From Gemmatimonadota bacterium (GTDB taxonomy: Bacteria > Gemmatimonadota > Gemmatimonadetes > Gemmatimonadales > GWC2-71-9): a DNA stretch of 11,807 bases. Position numbers and translations under genes: made by a program. Shown here piece by piece: positions 1 to 6,220 of this stretch (position 1 is the first letter of the stretch; each line of letters begins with the position of its first letter). The notes under the pieces were generated by a model that was not told the origin of the DNA, did not search any database, and saw only the letters and a list, made by a program, of their open reading frames with translations. Location of the stretch: positions 1 to 11,807 of the forward strand of contig QHUE01000151.1 of NCBI GenBank assembly GCA_003221825.1, written 5' to 3'.

Positions 1-11
1 GCTACTTTCAC

Positions 12-83
12 GCCCCCATCGTCTAACGGCTAGGACACCACTCTTTCAAGGTGGGAACAGGGGTTCGATTCCCCTTGGGGGCA
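12..83 (+). tRNA. tRNA-Glu (anticodon TTC)
   Basis: A 72-nt cloverleaf. The acceptor arm is GCCCCCA paired with TGGGGGC, followed by discriminator A at 83. The anticodon stem CCACT/GGTGG encloses the loop CTTTCAA, giving anticodon TTC (one T-G pair in the stem). The T-arm AGGGG-TTCGATT-CCCCT is canonical. No CCA follows the discriminator, so the 3' end would need CCA-adding enzyme. It converges on the diguanylate cyclase gene, with a strong palindrome between them. Only 11 bases precede it, so its promoter is outside the window. Confidence 0.97.
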
Positions 84-86
84 CTT

Positions 87-114
87 GTACGGGCGCAGCA
101 TGCTGCGCCCCTAC
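87..114. repeat. Palindrome between convergent tRNA-Glu and GGDEF gene
   Basis: Positions 91-110 are a perfect 20-bp palindrome, GGGCGCAGCATGCTGCGCCC. After one C/C mismatch the outer GTA (87-89) and TAC (112-114) also pair, so the symmetry spans 28 bp. As RNA it would fold into a very stable hairpin with a 4-nt loop. Neither side has a clear T-tract, so it is not a textbook intrinsic terminator, though its place between convergent genes fits a bidirectional transcription barrier or a REP-like dispersed palindrome. It overlaps the stop codon of the GGDEF gene. Confidence 0.6.
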
Positions 115-926
115 TCGTCGGACTGATACTCTCGCTGCACCACGCAGTTGCCGCCGGAGTTTTTCGCCGCGTACAACGCTTGGTCCGCGACCAGCATCAG
201 CTGAGCGGCGGACACTTCGACGCCATCCCGCGGCAGCTCGACCAGCCCGCCGCTGACGGTCACCATCGTGGACGCGTTCTCGACCAGGTTGCGGCGGATC
301 CGCGTCGCCACGATCAACCCGGCGACGGCGTCGGTGTCGGGCAGGATGATGGCGAATTCGTCGCCGCCCAGGCGGGCCGCGATGTCGGTGCCGCGCAGGC
401 TCTTCTGAATCGCCGCCGCGACCCGGCCGAGGGCCTGGTCGCCGGCGTGATGGCCCCACCGGTCGTTCATGAGCTTCAAGCGATCGACGTCGACGAGGAG
501 GAGTGAGAGCGGCACGCCGTAGCGGCGGCAGCGGGCGATCTCCCGGTTCATCGTCGCGTCGAAGTGATAGCGATTGAAGAGGCCGGTGAGCGGATCCGTC
601 ACCGACCGATGCTCCAGCAGCTCGAGCGCCTCGTGCTCCACGATCGTCGGGGCGACGAGCTCGCCGCTGATGTTCAGCATGTAGTCCACCGCGGCGACGA
701 CGGCGCCGACGTTCCGGCCCAGCCGGGACCCGAGCGCGCGGCGATGCGCTTCGATCGCGGCGGCGCGCTTGGCGGCCTCGCTCTCGCTGAGGCGTGCGTG
801 CGGGAAGACGCGCTGCAGGGGCAGCGTCGCCGCTTCCTCCGCGACGCCCGGGTCGCGGCGGTCGCTGCCGGATCGGCGCTCGATCCCGCTGCGTCGCTCG
901 TCCACCGAATTACCAGCCGATGGCAT
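111..926 (-). CDS. Diguanylate cyclase, GGDEF domain with inhibitory site
   Basis: Predicted to make cyclic di-GMP from two GTP. In the 271-residue product the GGDEF domain covers about 105-268. The DPLTGLFNR start motif is at 111-119 and the signature GGDEF at 187-191. An RGTD I-site (178-181) ends exactly five residues before it, the spacing of the product-inhibition site. The catalytic signature is intact, so I expect activity with feedback control. The first ~100 residues have no recognised sensor. They begin with an Arg-rich repeated motif (RRSGIERRSGSDRR, 11-24) followed by helical, Ala/Arg-rich sequence. No membrane segment or signal peptide is visible, so the protein should be cytoplasmic. 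It lies 27 bp downstream of the TPR gene on the same strand and is probably the last gene of a three-gene operon. No strong ribosome binding site precedes the ATG, which fits translation following the upstream gene. Confidence 0.93.
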   Translation of the reverse strand: MPSAGNSVDERRSGIERRSGSDRRDPGVAEEAATLPLQRVFPHARLSESEAAKRAAAIEAHRRALGSRLGRNVGAVVAAVDYMLNISGELVAPTIVEHEALELLEHRSVTDPLTGLFNRYHFDATMNREIARCRRYGVPLSLLLVDVDRLKLMNDRWGHHAGDQALGRVAAAIQKSLRGTDIAARLGGDEFAIILPDTDAVAGLIVATRIRRNLVENASTMVTVSGGLVELPRDGVEVSAAQLMLVADQALYAAKNSGGNCVVQREYQSDE

Positions 927-953
927 AGTTCTCGAGCTTGTGGTGCTGGAAAC

Positions 954-2966
954 TCATGCGGTCTCCAGCAAGTCGTCGAGCTTGTCGATTTCGGCGCGCG
1001 CCGAAAGCCGCTGGAACGAGGAGCGCGCACGCTGGGCTGCCGCCTTACCGGCCGCGACGTCGCCCGCCTGGATCAACAGGTTCGCGAGATCGCGCTCCGC
1101 CATGGCGTGGAGCAGGGGACGGCCGTGCTCGGTCGCGCGCTCGATGACGTCGCGCAGCATGGTCTCCGCTTCCTCACGCCGACCGGCCAACGCAAGCGCG
1201 CCGGCCTTGATGCGCAGGTCTTCCGCTTGGCGCACGGGATCCTTGAGGTCCCGGTGGGTCGCGATGGCACGCTCGATCTCGGCCAGCGCGCGGTCGCCTT
1301 CACCCCGCGCCACGTGAATCTCGGCGAGGCCCGCGATGGCCTGGGCGGTGAGCTGCTGGTCGCCCAAAGCTTGCGCGTCCTGAATAGCGATCTGCGCGGT
1401 TTCCAGAGCGCGGTCCAGCCGGCCCTGGGCACGGCACACGATGCCGAGGTTGTGGCGCGCTTCGGCCACGCCGCGGGCGAAATGGGCCTGCTCGTAGGAG
1501 GCGATCGCGCGCGTGTAGGCGATGACGGCGCGGCGATAGTCGCCCTGCATGTTGGCGATGACGCCGAGGTTGTTGGCGCACCGGCCGACCGTGGCCATAT
1601 CGTTGCCGTCGGTGGCCTCTTCCTGGGCGCGCGTGAAGAAGTACGTGGCCTCGTCGATGCCGCCACGCTCCAGCGCGATGGCGCCGCAAACGTTGAGGGC
1701 CCGCACTTCCATCATCCGGTCTTTCAGCGACCGGGCGCGCAGCTGGGCCACCATCGCCCACTGCTGGCCGACCTCGAGTCGGCCCAGACGGCTGTGCGCG
1801 ATACCGAGGAGCAGCGTGAGCAACGCGGACTCTTCGAGCTCGTCCTTCGAGCGCTGCTCGAGATAGGTCAGCAGCTCGGCGTATTTGCCTGCATCTGCGA
1901 ACTGTTGCGCGACGTGGATCGGCGCGAGTGAACCGCGCAACTCGGCCGCGAACGCCTCGTCCCAGCCCTGATCGGCGAGTTTGCGAATTTCCCCTTCGGC
2001 GCCCATCTGGGCGAAGATGCCTTTGGCGGACTGCGCCGCGGCCTGCGCTTCGGCCGTGCGACCGGCGCGCCGCAACAGGCTCGCCATGTCGCGCGTGGCC
2101 TCGGCCTGGAGCAGGAGCCGCGCGTGCAGCTCCGCGCGCCCGATCACCTCACGCAGCGACTTCTCGGCGCGCGCCAGCTGATTCTCGGCGACCAGTACCA
2201 TCGCCATCACGCGCAGGTCTTCGGCTTCAGCGACGGGATCGGGCAGCTCACCGCGGACCACGCGGATCCGGTCGAGCTCGCGGCGGGCCAGCTCGGGCTC
2301 GCTGCGCGCGACGCGGATTTCCGCGCGGCCCCGGAGCGTCAACGCGAAGAGGGCTTCGTCATGGGTCGCCTCGGCGGCGGACACCGCCTGGTCGGCCATC
2401 GCCAAAGCCTTGTCCCACGCGGCCTGCTCGCGATAGGCGTTGGCCAGGTTGTGCTGGCATTCGGCGACGCCAAGCTGCAAGCCGGCACGATGGAACGCGG
2501 CGGCGGCGATTTCCCACGACGAGATGGCTTCGGCGTGACGGCCGCGCAGATGGCTGAGAATGCCGAGGTTATTGGACGCGCGGCCGGTCGTGGCATGATC
2601 GCCGTCCCGGCTCGCCGCCATCAGCGCCTGCGTGCAATAATCGGCCGCTTCGCTGAGATGGCCGCTGACGAGGGCGATCGCGCCGCGCGCGTTCAGCGCA
2701 TGACGCTCGACGCCGTGTGCACGGAGCTGGCGCGCCCGGACGAGGGCCCGGTCGATCCACTGGACACCCTGTTCGTGACGGCCGAGCCGCGCCTGCGCGA
2801 TGCCGTACAGCAGGGCGAGGGTCGGTGTCTCTTCGAGCTCGCTCTCGCGCGAACCCAGGAACTCGACGACCGCGGCATGATGGCCGGCCGCCGCGAGTGT
2901 GTGGGCTTTGGCGACGACGGGCGACGCCTCTACGAGGCGCTGGTCGCGTGATTGGTCGTTGGACAT
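954..2966 (-). CDS. TPR-repeat protein built from two tandem homologous halves
   Basis: A 670-residue all-helical tetratricopeptide protein, presumably a protein-interaction scaffold. No signal peptide or membrane segment is visible. Two homologous units lie in tandem, about 16-332 and 350-665, with an offset near 333 residues. Matching landmarks are SNNLGILSHLRG (131-142) with ANNLGVIANMQG (464-475), and AEAEDLRVMA (246-255) with RQAEDLRIKA (579-588). Each unit carries about six to eight TPR-like helix pairs, so this is an internal gene duplication that has since diverged. I start it at ATG 2966 because GGAG lies about 10 nt upstream. The 64-residue upstream extension is Arg/Ser-rich and antisense to the neighbouring gene's 3' end. 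It starts 16 bp after the EF-hand protein gene and precedes the diguanylate cyclase, suggesting co-transcription and perhaps a role in presenting or regulating the cyclase. That link is inference. The precise function is unknown. Confidence 0.88.
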   Translation of the reverse strand: MSNDQSRDQRLVEASPVVAKAHTLAAAGHHAAVVEFLGSRESELEETPTLALLYGIAQARLGRHEQGVQWIDRALVRARQLRAHGVERHALNARGAIALVSGHLSEAADYCTQALMAASRDGDHATTGRASNNLGILSHLRGRHAEAISSWEIAAAAFHRAGLQLGVAECQHNLANAYREQAAWDKALAMADQAVSAAEATHDEALFALTLRGRAEIRVARSEPELARRELDRIRVVRGELPDPVAEAEDLRVMAMVLVAENQLARAEKSLREVIGRAELHARLLLQAEATRDMASLLRRAGRTAEAQAAAQSAKGIFAQMGAEGEIRKLADQGWDEAFAAELRGSLAPIHVAQQFADAGKYAELLTYLEQRSKDELEESALLTLLLGIAHSRLGRLEVGQQWAMVAQLRARSLKDRMMEVRALNVCGAIALERGGIDEATYFFTRAQEEATDGNDMATVGRCANNLGVIANMQGDYRRAVIAYTRAIASYEQAHFARGVAEARHNLGIVCRAQGRLDRALETAQIAIQDAQALGDQQLTAQAIAGLAEIHVARGEGDRALAEIERAIATHRDLKDPVRQAEDLRIKAGALALAGRREEAETMLRDVIERATEHGRPLLHAMAERDLANLLIQAGDVAAGKAAAQRARSSFQRLSARAEIDKLDDLLETA

Positions 2967-2982
2967 TGGAGTGTTATCTCCG

Positions 2983-3666
2983 CTACCAGCTAACGACCCA
3001 CTCCGCCAGGTCTGCCGCGATGTCGTACTCGCAAAAATGCGGCAGCGCGTACGTGAACGACTTGTCGTCGAGCGACTGCGTCGCCCCGAGCTGCGTCCAC
3101 TGATCCTGCTGACCTTCGCGATACCACAGCCCCAACACCTTGGCTTCGATGGCGACATCGGTGCTATCCACCACGCCGTCGCCGTTCATGTCGCCGGCGG
3201 CGCCGTCATACCAGATCTTCATCTCGGACGGCGTGCCGAACTGCAGGCCGCTCGGCTCGAGCCGCACCCCGATCTTGCCAGTGTCGACGGTAACGGTAAT
3301 GAGGACCGAGTCGCCCGCGGCGAGCTCGCCGACGCCCGGCACGAACTGCGGGTCGGTCGTCGTGAGCAGGAGGAACGGATGGGTTTCGGTGTCGATGGTG
3401 CTGCTGTAATTGATTTGGACCGAGCGCGATTCGCCGCGCACCGCCCAGAACGACACGGCGTACTGATCGAGACTCAGGGGAGGCGTCAGGGCCATCGTTC
3501 CGGAGCGGCGCGCGCGAGGATCGAGTTTCGCGGAGAATTGCGGCGCATCAGCCCAGCGCAAGAACAGGGGACCCGCGGGTGCCTTCACCGCTGTGGGTTG
3601 GTCCGCGCAGCGCGCTACCGACAGCGCCAGAGCGAACACCAGGAGTGAGCGGCGAACGAACACCAT
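2983..3666 (-). CDS. Exported protein with EF-hand/dockerin-type calcium loop
   Basis: A 227-residue protein of unknown function. The N-terminus (MVFVRRSLLVFALALSVARC) is a signal sequence ending in Cys20. That resembles a lipoprotein signal, but Arg rather than Gly/Ala/Ser precedes the Cys, so lipidation is uncertain. The middle is beta-rich. Residues 159-170 read DMNGDGVVDSTD, with Asp/Asn/Asp/Asp at loop positions 1, 3, 5, 9 and Asp at 12, which is the calcium-binding loop of EF-hand and dockerin type I repeats. Only one loop is present, while dockerins normally have two. After the loop comes LWYRE and an ending HFCEYDIA, like the HFSEYALA close of ZU5-like beta sandwiches, so the loop may be an insertion in such a fold (inference). 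ATG 3666 is chosen because GGAG sits 6 nt upstream and the signal sequence starts there. It is the first gene of the operon with the TPR and GGDEF genes. Confidence 0.8.
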   Translation of the reverse strand: MVFVRRSLLVFALALSVARCADQPTAVKAPAGPLFLRWADAPQFSAKLDPRARRSGTMALTPPLSLDQYAVSFWAVRGESRSVQINYSSTIDTETHPFLLLTTTDPQFVPGVGELAAGDSVLITVTVDTGKIGVRLEPSGLQFGTPSEMKIWYDGAAGDMNGDGVVDSTDVAIEAKVLGLWYREGQQDQWTQLGATQSLDDKSFTYALPHFCEYDIAADLAEWVVSW

Positions 3667-3689
3667 GAGGGGCTCCAAGGGCTGGGCGC

Positions 3690-3718
3690 TTGACTGCACT
3701 GGGATCGTGAGACAGTTT
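3690..3718 (+). promoter_or_regulatory. Weak candidate promoter for the HTH gene, with direct repeats
   Basis: TTGACT (3690-3695) and, 17 bp on, CAGTTT (3713-3718) could be -35 and -10 elements reading toward the HTH gene. The -10 match is poor. Two copies of GTGAGAC (3707-3713 and 3719-3725), 12 bp apart, lie across this site, close to one helical turn, and could be regulator half-sites. Evidence is weak. Confidence 0.22.
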
Positions 3719-3738
3719 GTGAGACGGAACAGGCCTAA

Positions 3739-4364
3739 TTGCTGCCTATCCACGACCCCGAAAGTAGGACTATTTTGTCACCTGTCAAGCCCGAAACTGG
3801 CCCGAAACGAGTCCCCGTAGCGAGCCGGCTGGCCGTGCTCCTGGACGTCTTCAGTCCGTGGGAAAGCATCTCGTTGAGCTATCGGCAGTTCGCCGCCGCA
3901 CTGGGCGGTGGTGTAACTGAGGCAGCGATAAAGAAATGGCCGCATCGGGAGAAGTTTCCCGCGGACGTCGCGCGGCTGATCGTCACGAAGGCGAAAGAGC
4001 TTGGGATCGCCGACGTTACGCTGGAGTGGGTACTTTGGGGGGAAGGCGCAGGTCCCCAAAAGGGAACCAAAAAGGTCCCACAACAAGGACATCAGCAGCC
4101 CGAGCATGAGGAGCTGGCCGCCAGCATTGCCGAGGCACTGCGGACGGATCTGGCCCACAACGAATTCGGTCAGTGGTCGTCCGTCGAGGTGCAGCGGACG
4201 GTGATTTGGTCGTTGAAGGACCTGGCCCGGCGGTTGTGGGTGCTGCGGTTTCCGATGAATGAGACGTTCAAGCTGACCGACGACTGGGGGACAAAGATCG
4301 GATTGCCGAGTCGTTCCCTTGCCTCTCCCACGGCCCCTGATGATTTTTCCGCCGCCCCCAACGA

Positions 4365-4374
<10 letters not shown>
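3739..4374 (+). CDS. Phage-repressor-like HTH protein ending inside tRNA-Lys
   Basis: Probable DNA-binding protein of 211 residues from TTG 3739. Residues ~45-70 (LSYRQFAAALGGGVTEAAIKKW) fit a helix-turn-helix of the CI/Cro type, and the stretch VTLEWVLWGEGAGP (93-106) matches the 'W-L-x-G-x-G-P' end common after such domains in phage repressors. The C-terminal half is unrecognised, with no LexA-like peptidase motif. The start is uncertain. TTG 3775 has AGGA about 5 nt upstream and would give 199 residues, and GTG 3835 is also in frame. The last codons and TAG stop fall in tRNA-Lys, with a 10-nt overlap. The body looks less GC-rich than its neighbours, with A-runs around 4057-4075. An orphan repressor-type gene beside a tRNA suggests a remnant of an integrated element, though no integrase is present. 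It may regulate the divergent operon. Confidence 0.6.
3761..3788 (-). promoter_or_regulatory. Candidate sigma70-type promoter for the minus-strand operon
   Basis: On the minus strand a perfect TTGACA (3783-3788) is followed after 16 bp by TACTTT (3761-3766), a weak -10. Transcription would begin near 3755 and leave a ~90-nt leader before the EF-hand protein start. The -35 lies within an imperfect palindrome, TTGTCAC/CTGTCAA (3775-3788), which could be an operator for the divergent HTH protein. Both points are inference from sequence only. Confidence 0.33.
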
Positions 4375-4437
<63 letters not shown>

Positions 4438-4477
4438 TTTGCAGTGACCTGGACAATCATCTGGAGTCTGGTCTCTG

Positions 4478-5557
4478 ATGCGTCTCTCCCTGCTCGTCAC
4501 CCTCTCGCTGATTCCTTGCCTCGCGGCTGCCCAGCAGCCGCCCATGCCGCCTCAACCGCCGCCGTTGCATGTGCAGGTCGACACGGCGCACCACCGTGTC
4601 CTGATCACGGGCGGTCCTTACCGCGTGCCCGTGAGCCCGGAAATGCCCGGGATGATGATGGACATGGCCGCGACGCCGGTCCAGAAGTTCGCGTTTCCGG
4701 TGGACGGCTGGCTCCAGGGCTTCCGCATAGACCTGTTCGACGCTCACGGCCATGCGTTGTCTCACCGCCTGCTGCATCACCTGATCGTGGTGAACTTCTC
4801 GCGCCGCCAGTTCATTTACCCGGCTCTCGAGCGCCTGCTGGGCGTCGCCGAGGAGTCCGACACCGGCGATCTCCGCGTTCCGCGCACCATCGGGGTGCCC
4901 ATGCGGGCCGGTCAGGGCCTGGGCGTGTACGCGATGTGGCACAACGACTCTGGGCCCGAGATCCCCGCCGCTTACTGGCGCCTCATCCTCTATATGGCAA
5001 ACCCGAGCCTCCGGCCCCGGCCAATAGACGTCCTTCCCGCTTACCTGGACGTAAACATCCAGACGAACCCCGTGGAGAACCGCTTCAACGTCCCCCCGGG
5101 TCACTTCGAGATCGCCTACGAGTTCAGCCCCCCGCTCTCGGGACATCTCCTGGTGGTCACCGGTCACCTGCACGACTGCGGCACGCTGGTAAAGCTCGTC
5201 GATGCCGCGAGCGGCAAGACACTCGTGCAGGTGAACGCGAAGCGCGACTCCCTCGGGCATGTGCTCTCGATACCGCGCAAGCTGCTCGCGATCCGCGGCG
5301 AGGGCCTGCACCTCAAGGCCGGGCACCGTTACCGCCTTGTGGGGGTGTTCGACAACCCGACTCGCGACACGTCGTACGGCGCCATGGCGGAGATGGTCGG
5401 CCTGTTCGCCCCGGATCATTACCGCGAGTGGCCCGCGCTCGACCCCGCCGATCTGTACTACCATCGGGACCTGGTCGCTCTGTTAGCGAACGGGGCAACG
5501 GACTCAGTGATCGTCGGGGTCGGGGCGGGGGTGCCGACTCCGGAGCGGCGGCGCTAA
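4478..5557 (+). CDS. Exported PHM-like copper type II monooxygenase candidate
   Basis: A 359-residue protein with a signal peptide (MRLSLLVTLSLIPCLAAAQ, cleavage near 18-19) and a Pro-rich start. Six potential copper ligands occur in the order and spacing of peptidylglycine alpha-hydroxylating monooxygenase (PHM). These are a His-His pair in LLHHLIVVNF (H100, H101; PHM VHHMLLF), H155 in AMWHND (PHM VHYGD), H230 and H232 in GHLHDCG with V238 following (PHM HTHxLGxxV), and M306 in AEMVGLF (PHM DEMCNLY). The PHM ligands are 107, 108, 172, 242, 244 and 314, so overall length and gaps also agree. The family uses two copper centres and ascorbate to hydroxylate substrates with oxygen. The substrate here is unknown and activity is inferred. 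A Met-rich stretch (MPGMMMDM, 56-63) could also bind copper. It is a single gene, starting 40 bp after tRNA-Lys and convergent with the barrel gene. GGAG lies 12 nt before ATG 4478. Confidence 0.72.
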   Translation: MRLSLLVTLSLIPCLAAAQQPPMPPQPPPLHVQVDTAHHRVLITGGPYRVPVSPEMPGMMMDMAATPVQKFAFPVDGWLQGFRIDLFDAHGHALSHRLLHHLIVVNFSRRQFIYPALERLLGVAEESDTGDLRVPRTIGVPMRAGQGLGVYAMWHNDSGPEIPAAYWRLILYMANPSLRPRPIDVLPAYLDVNIQTNPVENRFNVPPGHFEIAYEFSPPLSGHLLVVTGHLHDCGTLVKLVDAASGKTLVQVNAKRDSLGHVLSIPRKLLAIRGEGLHLKAGHRYRLVGVFDNPTRDTSYGAMAEMVGLFAPDHYREWPALDPADLYYHRDLVALLANGATDSVIVGVGAGVPTPERRR

Positions 5558-5566
5558 CCTGCGGAA

Positions 5567-5622
5567 TGACCAGTGATCAATGTCCACTGATCAATGTCCA
5601 ATGATCAATGTCCAATGATCAC
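5567..5622. repeat. Heptanucleotide tandem repeat, eight units
   Basis: Eight consecutive 7-bp units: TGACCAG, TGATCAA, TGTCCAC, TGATCAA, TGTCCAA, TGATCAA, TGTCCAA, TGATCAC. TGATCAA and TGTCCAA alternate, so there is also a 14-bp period. It fills the gap between two convergent genes and runs over the stop codon of the barrel gene. A related three-unit stretch is at 2951-2971 (ATTGGTC, GTTGGAC, ATTGGAG), where it encodes the first residues of the TPR protein. Confidence 0.85.
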
Positions 5623-5637
5623 TGATGATTGGACATT
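5607..5637. terminator. Hairpin between convergent PHM-like and barrel genes
   Basis: The end of the heptad array meets an inverted copy of itself. AATGTCCAAT (5607-5616) pairs perfectly with ATTGGACATT (5628-5637), then after one G/G mismatch three more pairs form around a 3-nt loop (5621-5623). The position between convergent genes suggests a bidirectional terminator. There is no clear T-tract and the stem is AT-rich, so the terminator role is inferred. Confidence 0.45.
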
Positions 5638-6203
5638 CGGCGCGTAAGCGCCGCGCCCACCTGAAAGAAGCTTACGGTCGCGCTCCCGGCGGCCTGGCCG
5701 CCATTGAACTTCACGTCGCCGCCGAACACTCCCATCGAGTAGTGCGCAAACGGCGCGAGCCGCCAGGCGCGACTCACGGGATACTCGTACCCGATGCCGA
5801 GCTGCGGGCCGATTCCCGACGACGTGACGACGTCGGTGCCGTCGCTGGCGCGGTGCATCACCAGCGTGGCGCCACCCCGCAGGTACAATTGCCGCCCCGC
5901 GTTCGGATACCAGTAGGCGGCGGCACCAACCGACATCAAGGTCTGGGTTACTCCGCCGTCGCGCTGACGCCAGGCGGCGAGCTCGGCGCCGACGCGCACC
6001 GCCCGGCTGGTACTGCCGCCAACGCCGAGGAATGCGGAGAGGCCCGTCTTCCGGCGGCCGGCGCAGATGTCGCAGGTGACGCGCGCCCACGCAGGCGCGA
6101 CGCCCACGGTGTACCACAGGCCGGACGCCTCGCGCCGCTGCGCCGCCGCCGGGTGCGGGGCGGTCAGCGCGACGCTCACCAGGATCATCGCATGCGCTCG
6201 CAT
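5619..6203 (-). CDS. Outer-membrane beta-barrel protein with CDIC motif
   Basis: A 194-residue protein with signal peptide (MRAHAMILVSVALTAPHPAAAQ, cleavage after AAAQ near 22). The rest is alternating beta-strand sequence with Gly/aromatic turns (GLWYTVGVAPAWA, YWYPNAGRQLYLRGG, GPQLGIGYEYPVS, WRLAPFAHYSMGVF), typical of a small OmpA/OprF-like eight-stranded barrel. Near the mature N-terminus is CDIC, a pair of cysteines I have seen in barrel proteins of Gemmatimonadota. Its role is unknown. The protein ends VGAALTRRMSNHQ. The last five residues are encoded by the heptad repeat, so the ancestral end was probably near LTRR. ATG 6203 fits the signal peptide. ATG 6188 is an alternative, and upstream sequence to 6314 is Arg-rich and unlikely to be coding. 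The start lies 17 bp from the divergent gene at 6221, leaving little room for promoters. Confidence 0.78.
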   Translation of the reverse strand: MRAHAMILVSVALTAPHPAAAQRREASGLWYTVGVAPAWARVTCDICAGRRKTGLSAFLGVGGSTSRAVRVGAELAAWRQRDGGVTQTLMSVGAAAYWYPNAGRQLYLRGGATLVMHRASDGTDVVTSSGIGPQLGIGYEYPVSRAWRLAPFAHYSMGVFGGDVKFNGGQAAGSATVSFFQVGAALTRRMSNHQ

Positions 6204-6220
6204 CTCGCGCGTGTAACGAC

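Noticed and set aside
564..1931. A 455-residue plus-strand open frame opposite the TPR and GGDEF genes
   Set aside because: It is antisense to two genes with clear domain signatures. Its translation is low-complexity Gly/Arg/Asp sequence with no domain, as expected from GC-rich antisense frames.
2967..3158. N-terminal extension of the TPR protein by 64 residues
   Set aside because: The extension is Arg/Ser-rich, overlaps the end of the EF-hand gene in another frame, and a good ribosome binding site precedes the internal ATG at 2966.
3667..3753. 29-residue extension of the EF-hand protein upstream of 3666
   Set aside because: It would bury the signal peptide inside the protein. GGAG is well placed for the ATG at 3666.
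5567..5622. Possible CRISPR array
   Set aside because: The repeats are 7 bp with no spacers and there are no cas genes, so it is a simple tandem repeat.
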